From positions 124,001 through 188,000 of the forward strand of contig JAKBCE010000002.1 of assembly GCA_021808195.1 (NCBI GenBank): 64,000 nucleotides of DNA. Direction: 5' to 3'. The stretch's first letter is position 1, and every line of letters starts with the position of its first letter. The DNA comes from Pseudomonadota bacterium. GTDB taxonomy: Bacteria; Pseudomonadota; Gammaproteobacteria; Steroidobacterales; Steroidobacteraceae. The notes under the pieces were generated by a model. The model saw only the letters and a list, made by a program, of their open reading frames with translations, was not told the origin of the DNA and searched no databases. The position numbers and the translations under genes are program-made. Positions 46,117 to 53,547 of this stretch are shown piece after piece.

Positions 46117-47544
46117 ATGAACCAGCTCAAAACCACTGGTCGGGGCATTGAATCCTTGGCAAGCGCGACGCACCAGCGTGGCAAAACACATCCGTCCGTC
46201 ACGAATCCCGGAATGCTCCTGCTGCTCGCACTGACCCTCGCCCCAGGGGCATTCCCTGCGGCGCGTGCCGGCACATTTGTCTGCCCGCTGCCGGATTATG
46301 CGCCCTTGAGTTCCGTCACGGTAGGCGACACCGAAAGCCTGCCCGCAAGCGACGCCTGCACCATGCAGGCTGGAACGGCGTTGACGATCGCCGCGCCGAA
46401 CGGCTCGCTCGGAAATCTCGGCACCCTCACTGTCGGTCCCGGCAGCACGCTCACCAATAACGCCAATCTCGACAACACCCCCGGCGCAACGCTGTCCAAC
46501 TCCGGATCATTCCTCAATTCCACGAGCGGAGTCGTTCAAAACAGCGGCGCCACGATCAACGCCGGTGGCGGGACCTTGAACAATGACGGCACGATCATCA
46601 ATCTCGGCAGCCTCGAGAACCTCAGCAACGGCACGCTCATCAACCTCGGCACCGTCACCAACGTCACCGCAGGTACTTTCAGCAACCTCGGCAGCACTCA
46701 GAACCTGCATTCCATTGATAACTTCGGCCAGATCAGCAACCTACCAGGCGCTTCACTGCTGAATAGCGGAACCCTGACCAATAACATCGGCTCCAGTTTC
46801 GTCAATTTCGGCAATTTGGACAATGTGCAGACCATCACTAATTCCGGCAGCTTTCGTAACGAGGCCGGCGCAACCCTGAGCAATCAGGTGAGCTTCAGTA
46901 ACACCGGACGGCTGGACATTGCCACGGCATCGGAGGTTTCAGGCAGCGGCGGGTTCGTCCAGACTGCGGGCGCGACGACCGTAGAGTCGAACGCGCTGCT
47001 GTCGCAGGAGGCGATCCAGATCAACGGCGGCACGCTCTCGGGCGCAGGCAAGGTCGCCTCCCTCAGTACCATTTCACTCGGTCCCGACGCCCTGCTTGCG
47101 CCGGGCGAGAGCGGCACCGGCCTGAACACCATGACGGTGAGCGCGACCTCTGGGCTGAGCCTCGCTGGCACCCTCAACATCAACATTTACAGCCCGACAT
47201 CCTACAGCCATCTCGACGTGCTCGGCATGAGTGGGTTTTCCTCAACCACCCGAATCAATTTTTTTCTCAGCGGCGATGCCGCCCAGTATGCGGGCGAGAG
47301 CTTCCAGTTTCTGCGGGCAACCGGACTGCGCAACTTTGACCTGGCGACAATCAACGTGAGCGGATTGCCTGCGACCCTGGGTTACTCCGTTGTTGCGGAG
47401 AATGGATCCAGCCTCGTACTGAATCTGTTCGATGCTCCGCCCACGGGCGCACCGGAGCCGGGCTCGCTCTCGCTGCTGACCTGCGGAATGATGCTGCTCG
47501 GTGGGGGAGCGTGGCGGCGCAGGCGGCAGAGGCGAAACGGCTGA
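46117..47544 (+). CDS. PEP-CTERM sorting-domain protein with Asn/Gly/Ser repeats
   Basis: 475 residues. A long polar N-region is followed by a hydrophobic signal (MLLLLALTLAPGAFPAARAG, from Met33); the real start may be an internal ATG. Residues about 90-270 repeat degenerate units such as NSGxLxNxxG and NLGxxxN, probably a beta-helix. The C-terminus is a standard sorting signal: PEPGS, a hydrophobic helix (LSLLTCGMMLLGGGAW) and RRRRQRR. Such proteins are cut by exosortase and exported, often into biofilm matrix. No exosortase gene is in the window. Asn/Thr-rich, unlike its neighbours. Confidence 0.85.
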   Translation: MNQLKTTGRGIESLASATHQRGKTHPSVTNPGMLLLLALTLAPGAFPAARAGTFVCPLPDYAPLSSVTVGDTESLPASDACTMQAGTALTIAAPNGSLGNLGTLTVGPGSTLTNNANLDNTPGATLSNSGSFLNSTSGVVQNSGATINAGGGTLNNDGTIINLGSLENLSNGTLINLGTVTNVTAGTFSNLGSTQNLHSIDNFGQISNLPGASLLNSGTLTNNIGSSFVNFGNLDNVQTITNSGSFRNEAGATLSNQVSFSNTGRLDIATASEVSGSGGFVQTAGATTVESNALLSQEAIQINGGTLSGAGKVASLSTISLGPDALLAPGESGTGLNTMTVSATSGLSLAGTLNINIYSPTSYSHLDVLGMSGFSSTTRINFFLSGDAAQYAGESFQFLRATGLRNFDLATINVSGLPATLGYSVVAENGSSLVLNLFDAPPTGAPEPGSLSLLTCGMMLLGGGAWRRRRQRRNG

Positions 47545-47589
47545 GCTTCCCGGAACCTTCTCTGGATGCAGCTGGCGCGAGCAGCGCCT

Positions 47590-47809
47590 CGGGTAGCGCT
47601 CGTTCCTCCAGACATCCACGCCGACCATCTGGCATGGTCGCGCGCCAGTCCAAGCACAGGAAGAATGTCTCAGCGCCGCACAGTCGAGTGCCCAATGGAC
47701 AGATCCGCCGCCATCCCGCCCGGACGCTCGATCTCACCGTCGCAACCGACAACGAGCCCCAGTTCTCGCGTGTCTCGCCTCTACAGGTCGAAACTGGCTA
47801 TCCGACTGA
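47590..47809 (+). pseudogene. vapC relic (PIN toxin, 3' part)
   Basis: Three shifted frames together match the C-terminal 65 residues of VapC: VPPDIHADHLAW, then VPNGQIRRHPARTLDLTVATDN...QFSRV, then (after a one-base deletion at about 47791) NWLSD and TGA at 47807. The intact VapC at 48361 has LPVEPPADWHY, GPNDLLIAAHARMLNLTVVTDN...KFSRV and NWLSR at the same spacing. The catalytic Asp of GPND is Gly here. No vapB relic was recognised upstream. Confidence 0.7.
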
Positions 47810-47894
47810 AGCGGTGCGACTAGCGCCACGGAACGTGAGCGGTCCCGACCCAGCGGCGAAACCATCACTGCCGGCCCTTCCCATCCGTTCATCG

Positions 47895-47914
47895 CAAATC
47901 TGGCGCAGAGGGTG
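47895..47914 (+). repeat. Direct repeat A (tRNA-Ser 3'-end-like)
   Basis: CAAATCTGGC-GC-AGAGGGTG. It matches repeat B (48936) at 18 of 20 positions, and its CTGGCnnAGAGGGTG core matches the 3' end of the tRNA-Ser gene (51073-51087). Lies 86 bases after the vapC relic. Confidence 0.6.
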
Positions 47915-48053
47915 GCCACCACATCCAGCATGGAATCCAGATGATTTCAATTTCCTGTGCGCATTCCACGCGTCTCAGGGACGAGTGTTCTCGAGGATCG
48001 CCGATTCGATGGCACGCCGGCCGTTGCGATGCCGACCGCAGCGCACACCGAGA

Positions 48054-48094
48054 TTGACGGCGCCCCCACGAAGGCATATGCTCAAGCATATGCC
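48054..48094 (+). promoter_or_regulatory. vapBC promoter and operator
   Basis: -35 TTGACG (48054-48059), 17-base spacer, -10 TATGCT (48077-48082). A perfect dyad GGCATATGCT-CA-AGCATATGCC covers 48073-48094, so the VapB/VapC complex could block the -10. The dyad ends directly before the ATG at 48095, and transcription would start about 6 bases before it. Confidence 0.65.
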
Positions 48095-48358
48095 ATGTCC
48101 ACGCCGGTGGCCCGAATGCCTGACTCAGAACGCCACGTCAGACTGTTCCGCAATGGACGTAACCAGGCTTTGCGTATCCCCAGAGAATTCGAACTCGAAG
48201 CGGATGAAGCCATCCTGCGCAAGGAGGGGGATCGATTGGTGATCGAGCCGGTGCACAAGGGACGCCTGCTCGCCCGACTCGCGACTCTGGAGCCCATTGA
48301 AGAGCCCTTTCCGGATGTGGACGAGGATCTCGGCCGGATGGACGACGTAGAGCTTTGA
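48095..48358 (+). CDS. vapB: Antitoxin VapB (AbrB/SpoVT fold)
   Basis: Antitoxin that binds VapC and represses the operon. HVRLFRNGRNQALRIPREFEL is the swapped-hairpin DNA-binding domain; the acidic tail (PFPDVDEDLGRMDD) fits the VapC active site. 87 residues from the ATG at 48095, which abuts the operator. Because the predicted mRNA would have almost no leader there, the next in-frame ATG (48116, 80 residues, with GGTGG 5 bases before) may be the true start. Overlap with vapC is tight: its TGA is 48356-48358. Confidence 0.88.
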   Translation: MSTPVARMPDSERHVRLFRNGRNQALRIPREFELEADEAILRKEGDRLVIEPVHKGRLLARLATLEPIEEPFPDVDEDLGRMDDVEL

Positions 48359-48360
48359 GG

Positions 48361-48768
48361 ATGCCCTTCCGCTACTTGTTGGACACCAACATCCTCTCCG
48401 AGCTGATGCGACATCCACAGGGCGAAATTGCGCAGCAGATTGCCTCGCGGGGAGAGGATAGCGTATGCACGAGCACCATCGTTGCCTGTGAACTTCGCTA
48501 CGGAGCCTGTAAAGCCGGCTCGACCCGCCTGAGCGAACGAGTCGAGGTGATTCTCTCAGCGCTTGAGGTTCTTCCGGTGGAACCGCCAGCCGATTGGCAT
48601 TATGGGGAAATCCGCCAACATCTCGCGCGGCAGGGCAACCCGATTGGTCCGAATGATCTTCTCATCGCCGCGCACGCCCGGATGCTCAATCTGACCGTCG
48701 TGACAGACAACGTTCGAAAGTTTTCACGAGTTCCCGACTTGAGTGTTGAAAACTGGTTATCTCGATAA
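48361..48768 (+). CDS. vapC: Toxin VapC (PIN-domain ribonuclease)
   Basis: PIN nuclease toxin, likely cutting tRNA or rRNA. All four acidic residues are present: Asp8 (LLDTNIL), Glu44 (ACELRYG), Asp99 (GPNDLLIAAH) and Asp116 (VVTDN), so it should be active. Length 135 from ATG 48361; a TTG at 48355 overlapping the vapB stop is an alternative. GC content and codons are lower and more mixed than in nearby core genes. Confidence 0.93.
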   Translation: MPFRYLLDTNILSELMRHPQGEIAQQIASRGEDSVCTSTIVACELRYGACKAGSTRLSERVEVILSALEVLPVEPPADWHYGEIRQHLARQGNPIGPNDLLIAAHARMLNLTVVTDNVRKFSRVPDLSVENWLSR

Positions 48769-49166
48769 CGGTTCAGTCAAGTCCGCATAGCGGGATTCTC
48801 CCGGACTCTGAAAGCGTTTTGCTCGCGTGCCTCTGCTCGGCCGCACCGGCAACGACGCGTTTGCCCGACACCAACCGACAATGCAAGAGCTGGTGGCAGT
48901 GGAGCATTCATGCGTACCCCTACTTCGCGCTCCACCAAATCTGGCAGAGAGGGTGTCCGCAACAAATGACGTAAATTAAGGCGTTTCGCACCGTTGCTGC
49001 GCACTGCGTGCGTAATCATCGGCGCCAGTGAAGGCCTGTCCAGTCAGCGCATCATGCGAATCCATTCGGCCCCAGGCCCACTCAAGCCTCCAATCGTCGG
49101 ACCATGTGCCGATTCATCCATGCGCTCGGAGGCACTCCTGGCGTCCAACATCCCAATCCGAGGGCT
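48769..49166. other. Intergenic stretch between vapC and hipB
   Basis: About 400 bases without a credible gene. It holds repeat B (48936-48955). The remainder shows no recognisable feature. Confidence 0.5.
48936..48955 (+). repeat. Direct repeat B (tRNA-Ser 3'-end-like)
   Basis: CAAATCTGGC-AG-AGAGGGTG, 18/20 identical to repeat A and sharing CTGGCnnAGAGGGTG with the tRNA-Ser 3' end. Lies 167 bases after vapC and 310 bases before hipB. Confidence 0.6.
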
Positions 49167-49211
49167 GAAATGTCAATATTCTTTGACATTTCTATGGGCC
49201 TGGCGCATCAT
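49167..49211 (+). promoter_or_regulatory. hipBA promoter with perfect operator dyad
   Basis: GAAATGTCAA-tattct-TTGACATTTC (49167-49192), a perfect 10-base inverted repeat. Its right arm contains the -35 TTGACA (49183-49188), followed by a 17-base spacer and -10 CATCAT (49206-49211). HipB would bind here and cover the -35. AT-rich against a GC-rich background. Confidence 0.7.
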
Positions 49212-49266
49212 GATTCGAACCGTCAGAACACACCGGTCCGTCGGCGGCCGGAGATTCTAGGATTCA

Positions 49267-49749
49267 ATGATTCTGCGAGTCGAAACCCAATCGCTACGCA
49301 TGCTGAAGGAGCTCGGCATGCGGCTACGTGCCGAGCGGCGGCGGCGCGGGTTGAAGCAGGCAGAACTGGCTCAGGCGGCCTCGGTATCGCGCCCGACGGT
49401 CATTGCCGCCGAAGCGGGCCGCGGAGTGTCTTCGCAAAGCCTGGCCGCAATGATGGGCGTGCTGGCGCTCGACTTTGCGCACCTGAGCGCTCCAACACAT
49501 CCACCCCGCAAGGATTTGATGAGATCCGGGCGTAAACGGCAGACCCGACGGCGTGTCCAGCTGGAACCTGCGTTGCCGTCGATTGCGCGGAATGAAGTGG
49601 AACCGCACGGCAAGGACATCACGAATACGGAGGTGGCACAAACAGTCGAGCAGCAACCTCACCGGCGCCCGTTACTCAAGGAGCTCATGACGGCGGAGCG
49701 TTTGCGCCGTGATCGGCTTGACATGAAAGTCCGGCGTGAGCGAGCTTGA
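49267..49749 (+). CDS. hipB: HipB-like antitoxin/XRE repressor with long C-terminal extension
   Basis: 160 residues. The XRE helix-turn-helix is at about 14-70 (MRLRAERRRRGLKQAELAQAASVSRPTVIAAEAG). E. coli HipB has 88 residues; here about 85 basic, Gln/Arg-rich residues follow, with no known domain. It overlaps hipA by 14 bases. Probable repressor of its own operon via the dyad at 49167 and antitoxin of HipA. Name rests mostly on context. Confidence 0.78.
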   Translation: MILRVETQSLRMLKELGMRLRAERRRRGLKQAELAQAASVSRPTVIAAEAGRGVSSQSLAAMMGVLALDFAHLSAPTHPPRKDLMRSGRKRQTRRRVQLEPALPSIARNEVEPHGKDITNTEVAQTVEQQPHRRPLLKELMTAERLRRDRLDMKVRRERA

Positions 49750-51016
49750 CGTTTACGTTTCGGACGAGCACGTCGGCGTGCTTCGCGAGGACGTTGCGAC
49801 GGGCTTGATCGATTTCGAATATCGGCCGGCAACTCCGTCACAGCTCGCGGTATCGCTCGTGATGCCACCCGGGGAACCGCCCGAGGAGTATCGAGGCTAC
49901 AACGGGCTGCCGCCCCCGTTCGAGGTCTCACTTCCTGAGGGAATGCTCCTCGAAGCGATCCGCAACCGCTTCGGAAAACACATTGATGTCGACAGCGATT
50001 TCTCACTACTGCGGCTGATTGGCAGGCATACCCTCGGCCGCGTAACCTTCGGTGGTCCGCTCGAACGGGACAAGGGACTGGACGAAGAAATTCTCGAAGC
50101 TGCGCGCTCGGAAGGCGCAGCACGGCGCCTCACGACGATTTTGCGCAAATCACCGCAGCTGTTCGGCGTCGCCGGAGTGATGCCGAAGATGTCCGTGCAT
50201 CCACGCGGACGAACGCGGCCCGGCACGGTTGTCGGGAGTGGTTCCATCGTTAAATTCGACACAGCCAACTTCACCGGCGCCTGCCTGGTGGAGTACGCGT
50301 GTCTCAAGGCATGTGCGGCAGCCAACCTCGCCGTGCCATCCGTCGAACTGGCACCGGACCTCACCTCGATCATCGTCGAGCGCTTTGACATTGATGATAC
50401 CGGCGGTCGCCTGGCGTTCGAGGACGCCTGTGCTCTCTCCGGCATTCGAAGAACGGGCAAGTACAGTGGTTCTATCGAGCACCTGTTTCGAATGATCGAG
50501 AATTTTGTTGACCCCGCGCACCAAGCCACAGACCGCCGCGCATTGCTCACCCTGATCGTATTAAACGACGTGCTGCGCAATGGGGATGCACACTTGAAGA
50601 ATTTCGGTTTGCTCTACGGCGAGGACTTGGCGCAACCTCGTCTAGCTCCCGTCTATGACGTGCTGACCACACAGACATGGATACACGGAGATACACCTGC
50701 CCTGCCAATCCTCGCATCCGATCCGACCGCCGAGCAGTGGCTCGACTCGCAGGGCCTAAGGCAGCTGCAAGAAATCGCTGGAGTGGCGGATGCGGACCTG
50801 ACCAGCTTGCGTGATCAGTGTGCGCAGGTCGCTCGCAACAGCCTCTCGGAGACACTCGACACCTGTCCGTTGTCTCCCGAGCGGAATGCGCTCGCTCGAG
50901 CGCTGAGAATCATCGAGAAGGCTGCGAGCGGGCAGATGCGCGGGCGCGTTCGTCGCGCCAAGGGACGCCAGCGCTCCAGTGCGCGCCGCACCGACCGGGG
51001 CCCAGGACAATCCTGA
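49736..51016 (+). CDS. hipA: HipA-like serine/threonine kinase toxin
   Basis: HipA family kinase; E. coli HipA phosphorylates glutamyl-tRNA synthetase and causes persistence. HipN domain at 1-100; then VAGVMPKMSV, IVKFD and VERFD (ATP-binding), NGDAHLKNFGLLY (catalytic loop, from Asn282) and LAPVYDVLTT (metal-binding Asp). The Ser that E. coli HipA autophosphorylates (in SIAGAQEK) corresponds to a Gly here. Length 426 from a GTG inside hipB. The last 40 residues are a basic tail. Confidence 0.88.
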   Translation: MSELDVYVSDEHVGVLREDVATGLIDFEYRPATPSQLAVSLVMPPGEPPEEYRGYNGLPPPFEVSLPEGMLLEAIRNRFGKHIDVDSDFSLLRLIGRHTLGRVTFGGPLERDKGLDEEILEAARSEGAARRLTTILRKSPQLFGVAGVMPKMSVHPRGRTRPGTVVGSGSIVKFDTANFTGACLVEYACLKACAAANLAVPSVELAPDLTSIIVERFDIDDTGGRLAFEDACALSGIRRTGKYSGSIEHLFRMIENFVDPAHQATDRRALLTLIVLNDVLRNGDAHLKNFGLLYGEDLAQPRLAPVYDVLTTQTWIHGDTPALPILASDPTAEQWLDSQGLRQLQEIAGVADADLTSLRDQCAQVARNSLSETLDTCPLSPERNALARALRIIEKAASGQMRGRVRRAKGRQRSSARRTDRGPGQS

Positions 51017-51072
51017 GCGAGGTATTGATTCGCGAATTCGCCCGACCCTGGGGATTGCGCGAACCATCAAGA

Positions 51073-51087
51073 CTGGCGGAGAGGGTG
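51073..51087. repeat. Repeat C: 3' end of tRNA-Ser, likely attachment site
   Basis: CTGGCGGAGAGGGTG, covering the CCA end and acceptor strand of the tRNA plus the start of its T arm. Repeats A and B share the core CTGGCnnAGAGGGTG. A tRNA 3' end is the typical integrase target. Confidence 0.5.
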
Positions 51088-51165
51088 GGATTCGAACCCA
51101 CGAACACCCGTGAAGATGTTACTGGAATTCCAGTCCAGCGCCTTCGACCGCTCGGCCACCTCTCC
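51074..51165 (-). tRNA. tRNA-Ser (anticodon GGA)
   Basis: 92 bases on the minus strand. Acceptor GGAGAGG/CCTCTCC, D arm with GCCGAGCGGTCGAAGGC, anticodon stem CTGGA/TCCAG around CT-GGA-AT, a long variable arm typical of serine tRNAs, T arm GTGGGTTCGAATCCCAC, discriminator G and encoded CCA (51076-51074). Its 3' end is copied in repeats A and B. Confidence 0.96.
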
Positions 51166-51267
51166 GCATTCCCTGCCCTGTGCGCCCCGCCGGGGGCCCG
51201 GGCGACAGGGCGCGCATCATACTACGCCCGGCCGTTCGCGGCAGGGCTGGCTGCGCCCCCTAAGACC

Positions 51268-51561
51268 TCAGGCCTTCGGAGCCGCAGCGGCGTGCGGCAC
51301 CAGATAGCTCGGCGGGGCATCCAGGCACGGCTGATGGGCCGATGGCGAGGGCGGTGTCGGCCCCTTCAGCGCCGGAACCGTCAGCGCATCACTGGTGTTC
51401 GGGGCCGTCAGTCCGGGCGGAATTTTCAGCGCCGGAACGCTGACGGCCTTCATGTATGGCTGCGGCTTGTGGCAGGACTCCGCGGTGACCGCGCGCATGG
51501 CGTGGCAGCCGGACAGCACCGGCAGCACCACGGCAAGAGCCCAAACGGCTCTGAACTTCAT
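51268..51561 (-). CDS. Short BamC-like lipoprotein
   Basis: 97 residues after ATG 51561. Signal peptide with lipobox VLSGC (Cys19). The mature part is Pro-rich and carries PYMKAVSVPALKIPPGLTAP and DALTVPAL, which resemble the unstructured N-terminal segment of BamC that wraps around BamD. The two globular BamC domains are absent. It follows dapA by 47 bases on the same strand, where E. coli has bamC (nlpB). A reduced BamC is a reasonable reading but is inference. Confidence 0.7.
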   Translation of the reverse strand: MKFRAVWALAVVLPVLSGCHAMRAVTAESCHKPQPYMKAVSVPALKIPPGLTAPNTSDALTVPALKGPTPPSPSAHQPCLDAPPSYLVPHAAAAPKA

Positions 51562-51608
51562 CAACAGACTCTCCTCACTCGCAGTGATCACAGGGGGCCC
51601 GGGTTCCG

Positions 51609-52493
51609 TCAGTCAATCTGCTCCGCACGGCGCAGCGCCTCGAGCACCTGCGGTCGGTACGCCTCGGACAGCTCGGTCAGCGGCAGCCGAATTCCCGGGC
51701 CGATCCGCCCGAGCTGCGCCAACGCCCATTTGACCGGAATGGGATTGGCCTCAAGAAACAGTGCGCGATGCAGCTCTTGCAGGGGCGCATCGAAGCGCAA
51801 CGCCTGCTCGGCATCGGCGCGCAGCGCCGCGGCCACCATTTGCGCCATCTCCTTCGGCGCCGCATTCGCGCTCACCGAGATGACCCCGCGGGCTCCAGCC
51901 AAAATGGCCTCGCGCGCCGTCGCGTCGTCCCCGCTCAGTACGCCAAACCCGCTGCGGCTCACCGCCAGGATCTCCCGCACCCGCTGCGGACCCGGTACCG
52001 CCTCTTTGACCGCAATGATGCCAGGGAGTTGCGACAGACGCCCGGTCGTGTGCGGCAGCATGTCCACCGCGGTGCGGCTCGGCACATTGTAGAGAACCAG
52101 CGGCTGCACGGCCGCTTCTGCCACCGCGGCAAAATGCCGGTACAGGCCCTCCTGCGTCGGGCGGTTGTACGCCGGGGTGACCACGAGCAGCGCATCGATC
52201 GGCAGCGACCCGAGGGCGCGCGCGCGCTCGACGGTCGCAGCGGTGCTGCTCGAGCCGATCCCGACGATGATTCCAAGCCGCCCGTGCGCGCGCGCGCAGG
52301 CCCGCTCGGTGAGCTGGCGCAGCTCCGGCTCGCTGAGCGTGGCCGACTCCCCGGTCGTGCCCCCGATCACCAGCGCGCGGCTGCCACTGGCCGCGTGCCA
52401 CTCGATCAAGCGGTCCCACGCGGCGAAGTCGATGCCGCCATCGTCGCTCATCGGTGTGACGATGGCCACGAGACTGCCCGTCGTCACCTCCAC
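51609..52493 (-). CDS. dapA: 4-hydroxy-tetrahydrodipicolinate synthase
   Basis: Condenses pyruvate and aspartate semialdehyde at the start of lysine/diaminopimelate synthesis. Schiff-base Lys163 (IIAVKEAVP), GGTTGE at 44-49, Tyr135 (VLYNVPSRT). I choose the GTG at 52493, which gives 294 residues and the normal start GSLVAIVTPM; a GTG at 52583 would add 30 unmatched residues. Divergent from gcvR, with the BamC-like gene behind it. Confidence 0.94.
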   Translation of the reverse strand: MEVTTGSLVAIVTPMSDDGGIDFAAWDRLIEWHAASGSRALVIGGTTGESATLSEPELRQLTERACARAHGRLGIIVGIGSSSTAATVERARALGSLPIDALLVVTPAYNRPTQEGLYRHFAAVAEAAVQPLVLYNVPSRTAVDMLPHTTGRLSQLPGIIAVKEAVPGPQRVREILAVSRSGFGVLSGDDATAREAILAGARGVISVSANAAPKEMAQMVAAALRADAEQALRFDAPLQELHRALFLEANPIPVKWALAQLGRIGPGIRLPLTELSEAYRPQVLEALRRAEQID

Positions 52494-53013
52494 GATGCGG
52501 CTGGCGCCAGATTGCGGCGCAACGGACACCCGCGGGGAGATCGTCACGAGCACCGCCCCTGCCCCCGGAGGCTGAACGTCCACGGCCGCATGAGGGGGAA
52601 TGCGGCCGGCGCCACTGCTTCATCCGCTGCTCCGTGCTCGCTGTGCACGCCGGACCGATGCGGCCCGGCCGTCCGCGGTCGCGAGCCCTTTTTGCGCGCG
52701 ACAGACTGCGCCTGCAATGCGATACCGGTCGCCGTTTGAGTGTATATATACACAGTGTGATAAACCGAAACGAACACGGAAGACGATCGGATGGGCCGAC
52801 CCTGATCCGCTGGAATGCAACCTCAGCCGCCTGAACTCGATCACCGCCGCGATCGCCGTGGCGGCCGCCGGCACGAGCCGCTGCGCAGTATAGCCGCTCT
52901 CGCAGCGCTTGCCTCGCACCGCGGCGTTCCTGCGGGTTGCCGCGGTCGCCAGCGCAGCCGGCTCCCGGTACACTCTGCTGCCGAGCACAGCGATGCCCGC
53001 ACCGACAGACACG
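52494..53013. other. Divergent intergenic region dapA/gcvR
   Basis: About 520 bases with no credible gene. It contains the AT-rich palindrome at 52741-52752 and, on the plus strand, a weak promoter TTGAGT (52736) - 17 bases - GATAAA (52759). Otherwise nothing recognised. Confidence 0.5.
52741..52752. promoter_or_regulatory. TGTATATATACA palindrome, possible LexA-like operator
   Basis: Perfect 12-base palindrome in a GC-rich genome. With its flanks it reads GTGT-N8-ACAG (52740-52755), one base off the CTGT-N8-ACAG box seen before nadK. It overlaps a weak plus-strand promoter toward gcvR. Confidence 0.35.
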
Positions 53014-53544
53014 ATGAAGCAGCACCTGGCCGTTTCGGCAATCGGCAGCGACAGAACAGGGATGGTCCACGAGCTGACCCGGGTGATCAGCGAGTGCGGC
53101 GGCAACATCACCGAGAGTCGCATGGTGGCGCTCGGGGCAGAGTTCGCCATGCTGCTGCTCATCTCCGGCAATTGGCATGCGCTCGCCAAGCTCGAGTCCG
53201 AATTTGCCCGGCTCGCCGAGTCGGGCACTTTCAGCGTGCACCTGAAGCGCACCGAGCCGCGCCCCTCCCGCACCGACATGCTGCCGTACTCGATCGACGT
53301 GGTCAGTCTCGATCAGGGCGGCATCGTCGCCGGACTGGCGGGGTTTTTCTCCGGCCGCGGCATCGACATCGCGGAGGTCTCCACGCGCAGCTACCCGGCG
53401 GCGCACACCGGCGCGCCGATGTTCTCCGTGCAGATGATCGTGAACGTCCCGAGTCGCATCCCGGTGGCGCACCTGCGCGAGGAATTCATGGATTACTGCG
53501 ATTCGCTCAATCTCGATGCCATTCTTGAACCGGTGAAGTCCTGA
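53014..53544 (+). CDS. gcvR: Glycine cleavage system repressor-like protein GcvR
   Basis: Two ACT domains (about 1-85 and 88-170): LAVSAIGSDRTGMVHELTRVISECGGNI and YSIDVVSLDQGGIVAGLAGFFSGRGIDIAEVSTRS. In E. coli GcvR binds GcvA to control glycine cleavage. 176 residues from ATG 53014; an ATG at 52993 adds seven residues. Followed by bcp, 3 bases after its stop, the same order as in E. coli. Confidence 0.9.
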   Translation: MKQHLAVSAIGSDRTGMVHELTRVISECGGNITESRMVALGAEFAMLLLISGNWHALAKLESEFARLAESGTFSVHLKRTEPRPSRTDMLPYSIDVVSLDQGGIVAGLAGFFSGRGIDIAEVSTRSYPAAHTGAPMFSVQMIVNVPSRIPVAHLREEFMDYCDSLNLDAILEPVKS

Positions 53545-53547
53545 GCC

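Larger units (their letters stand above)
47895..51087. mobile_element. Possible tRNA-Ser-associated toxin-antitoxin island (remnant)
   Basis: Region bounded by three copies of a tRNA 3'-end-like sequence (A at 47895, B at 48936, C inside tRNA-Ser) and carrying vapBC between A and B and hipBA between B and C. The layout fits successive integrations at a tRNA, but no integrase or other mobility gene is left, so this is inference. Confidence 0.35.

Noticed and set aside
45505..46191. 228-codon minus-strand open frame
   Set aside because: No motif, shadow-like Arg/Ser/Pro composition; it partly covers the racemase relic in a different frame.
48994..49535. Plus-strand open frames over the hipB promoter region
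   Set aside because: They overlap hipB in other frames or cover the promoter, and show no motif or ribosome site.
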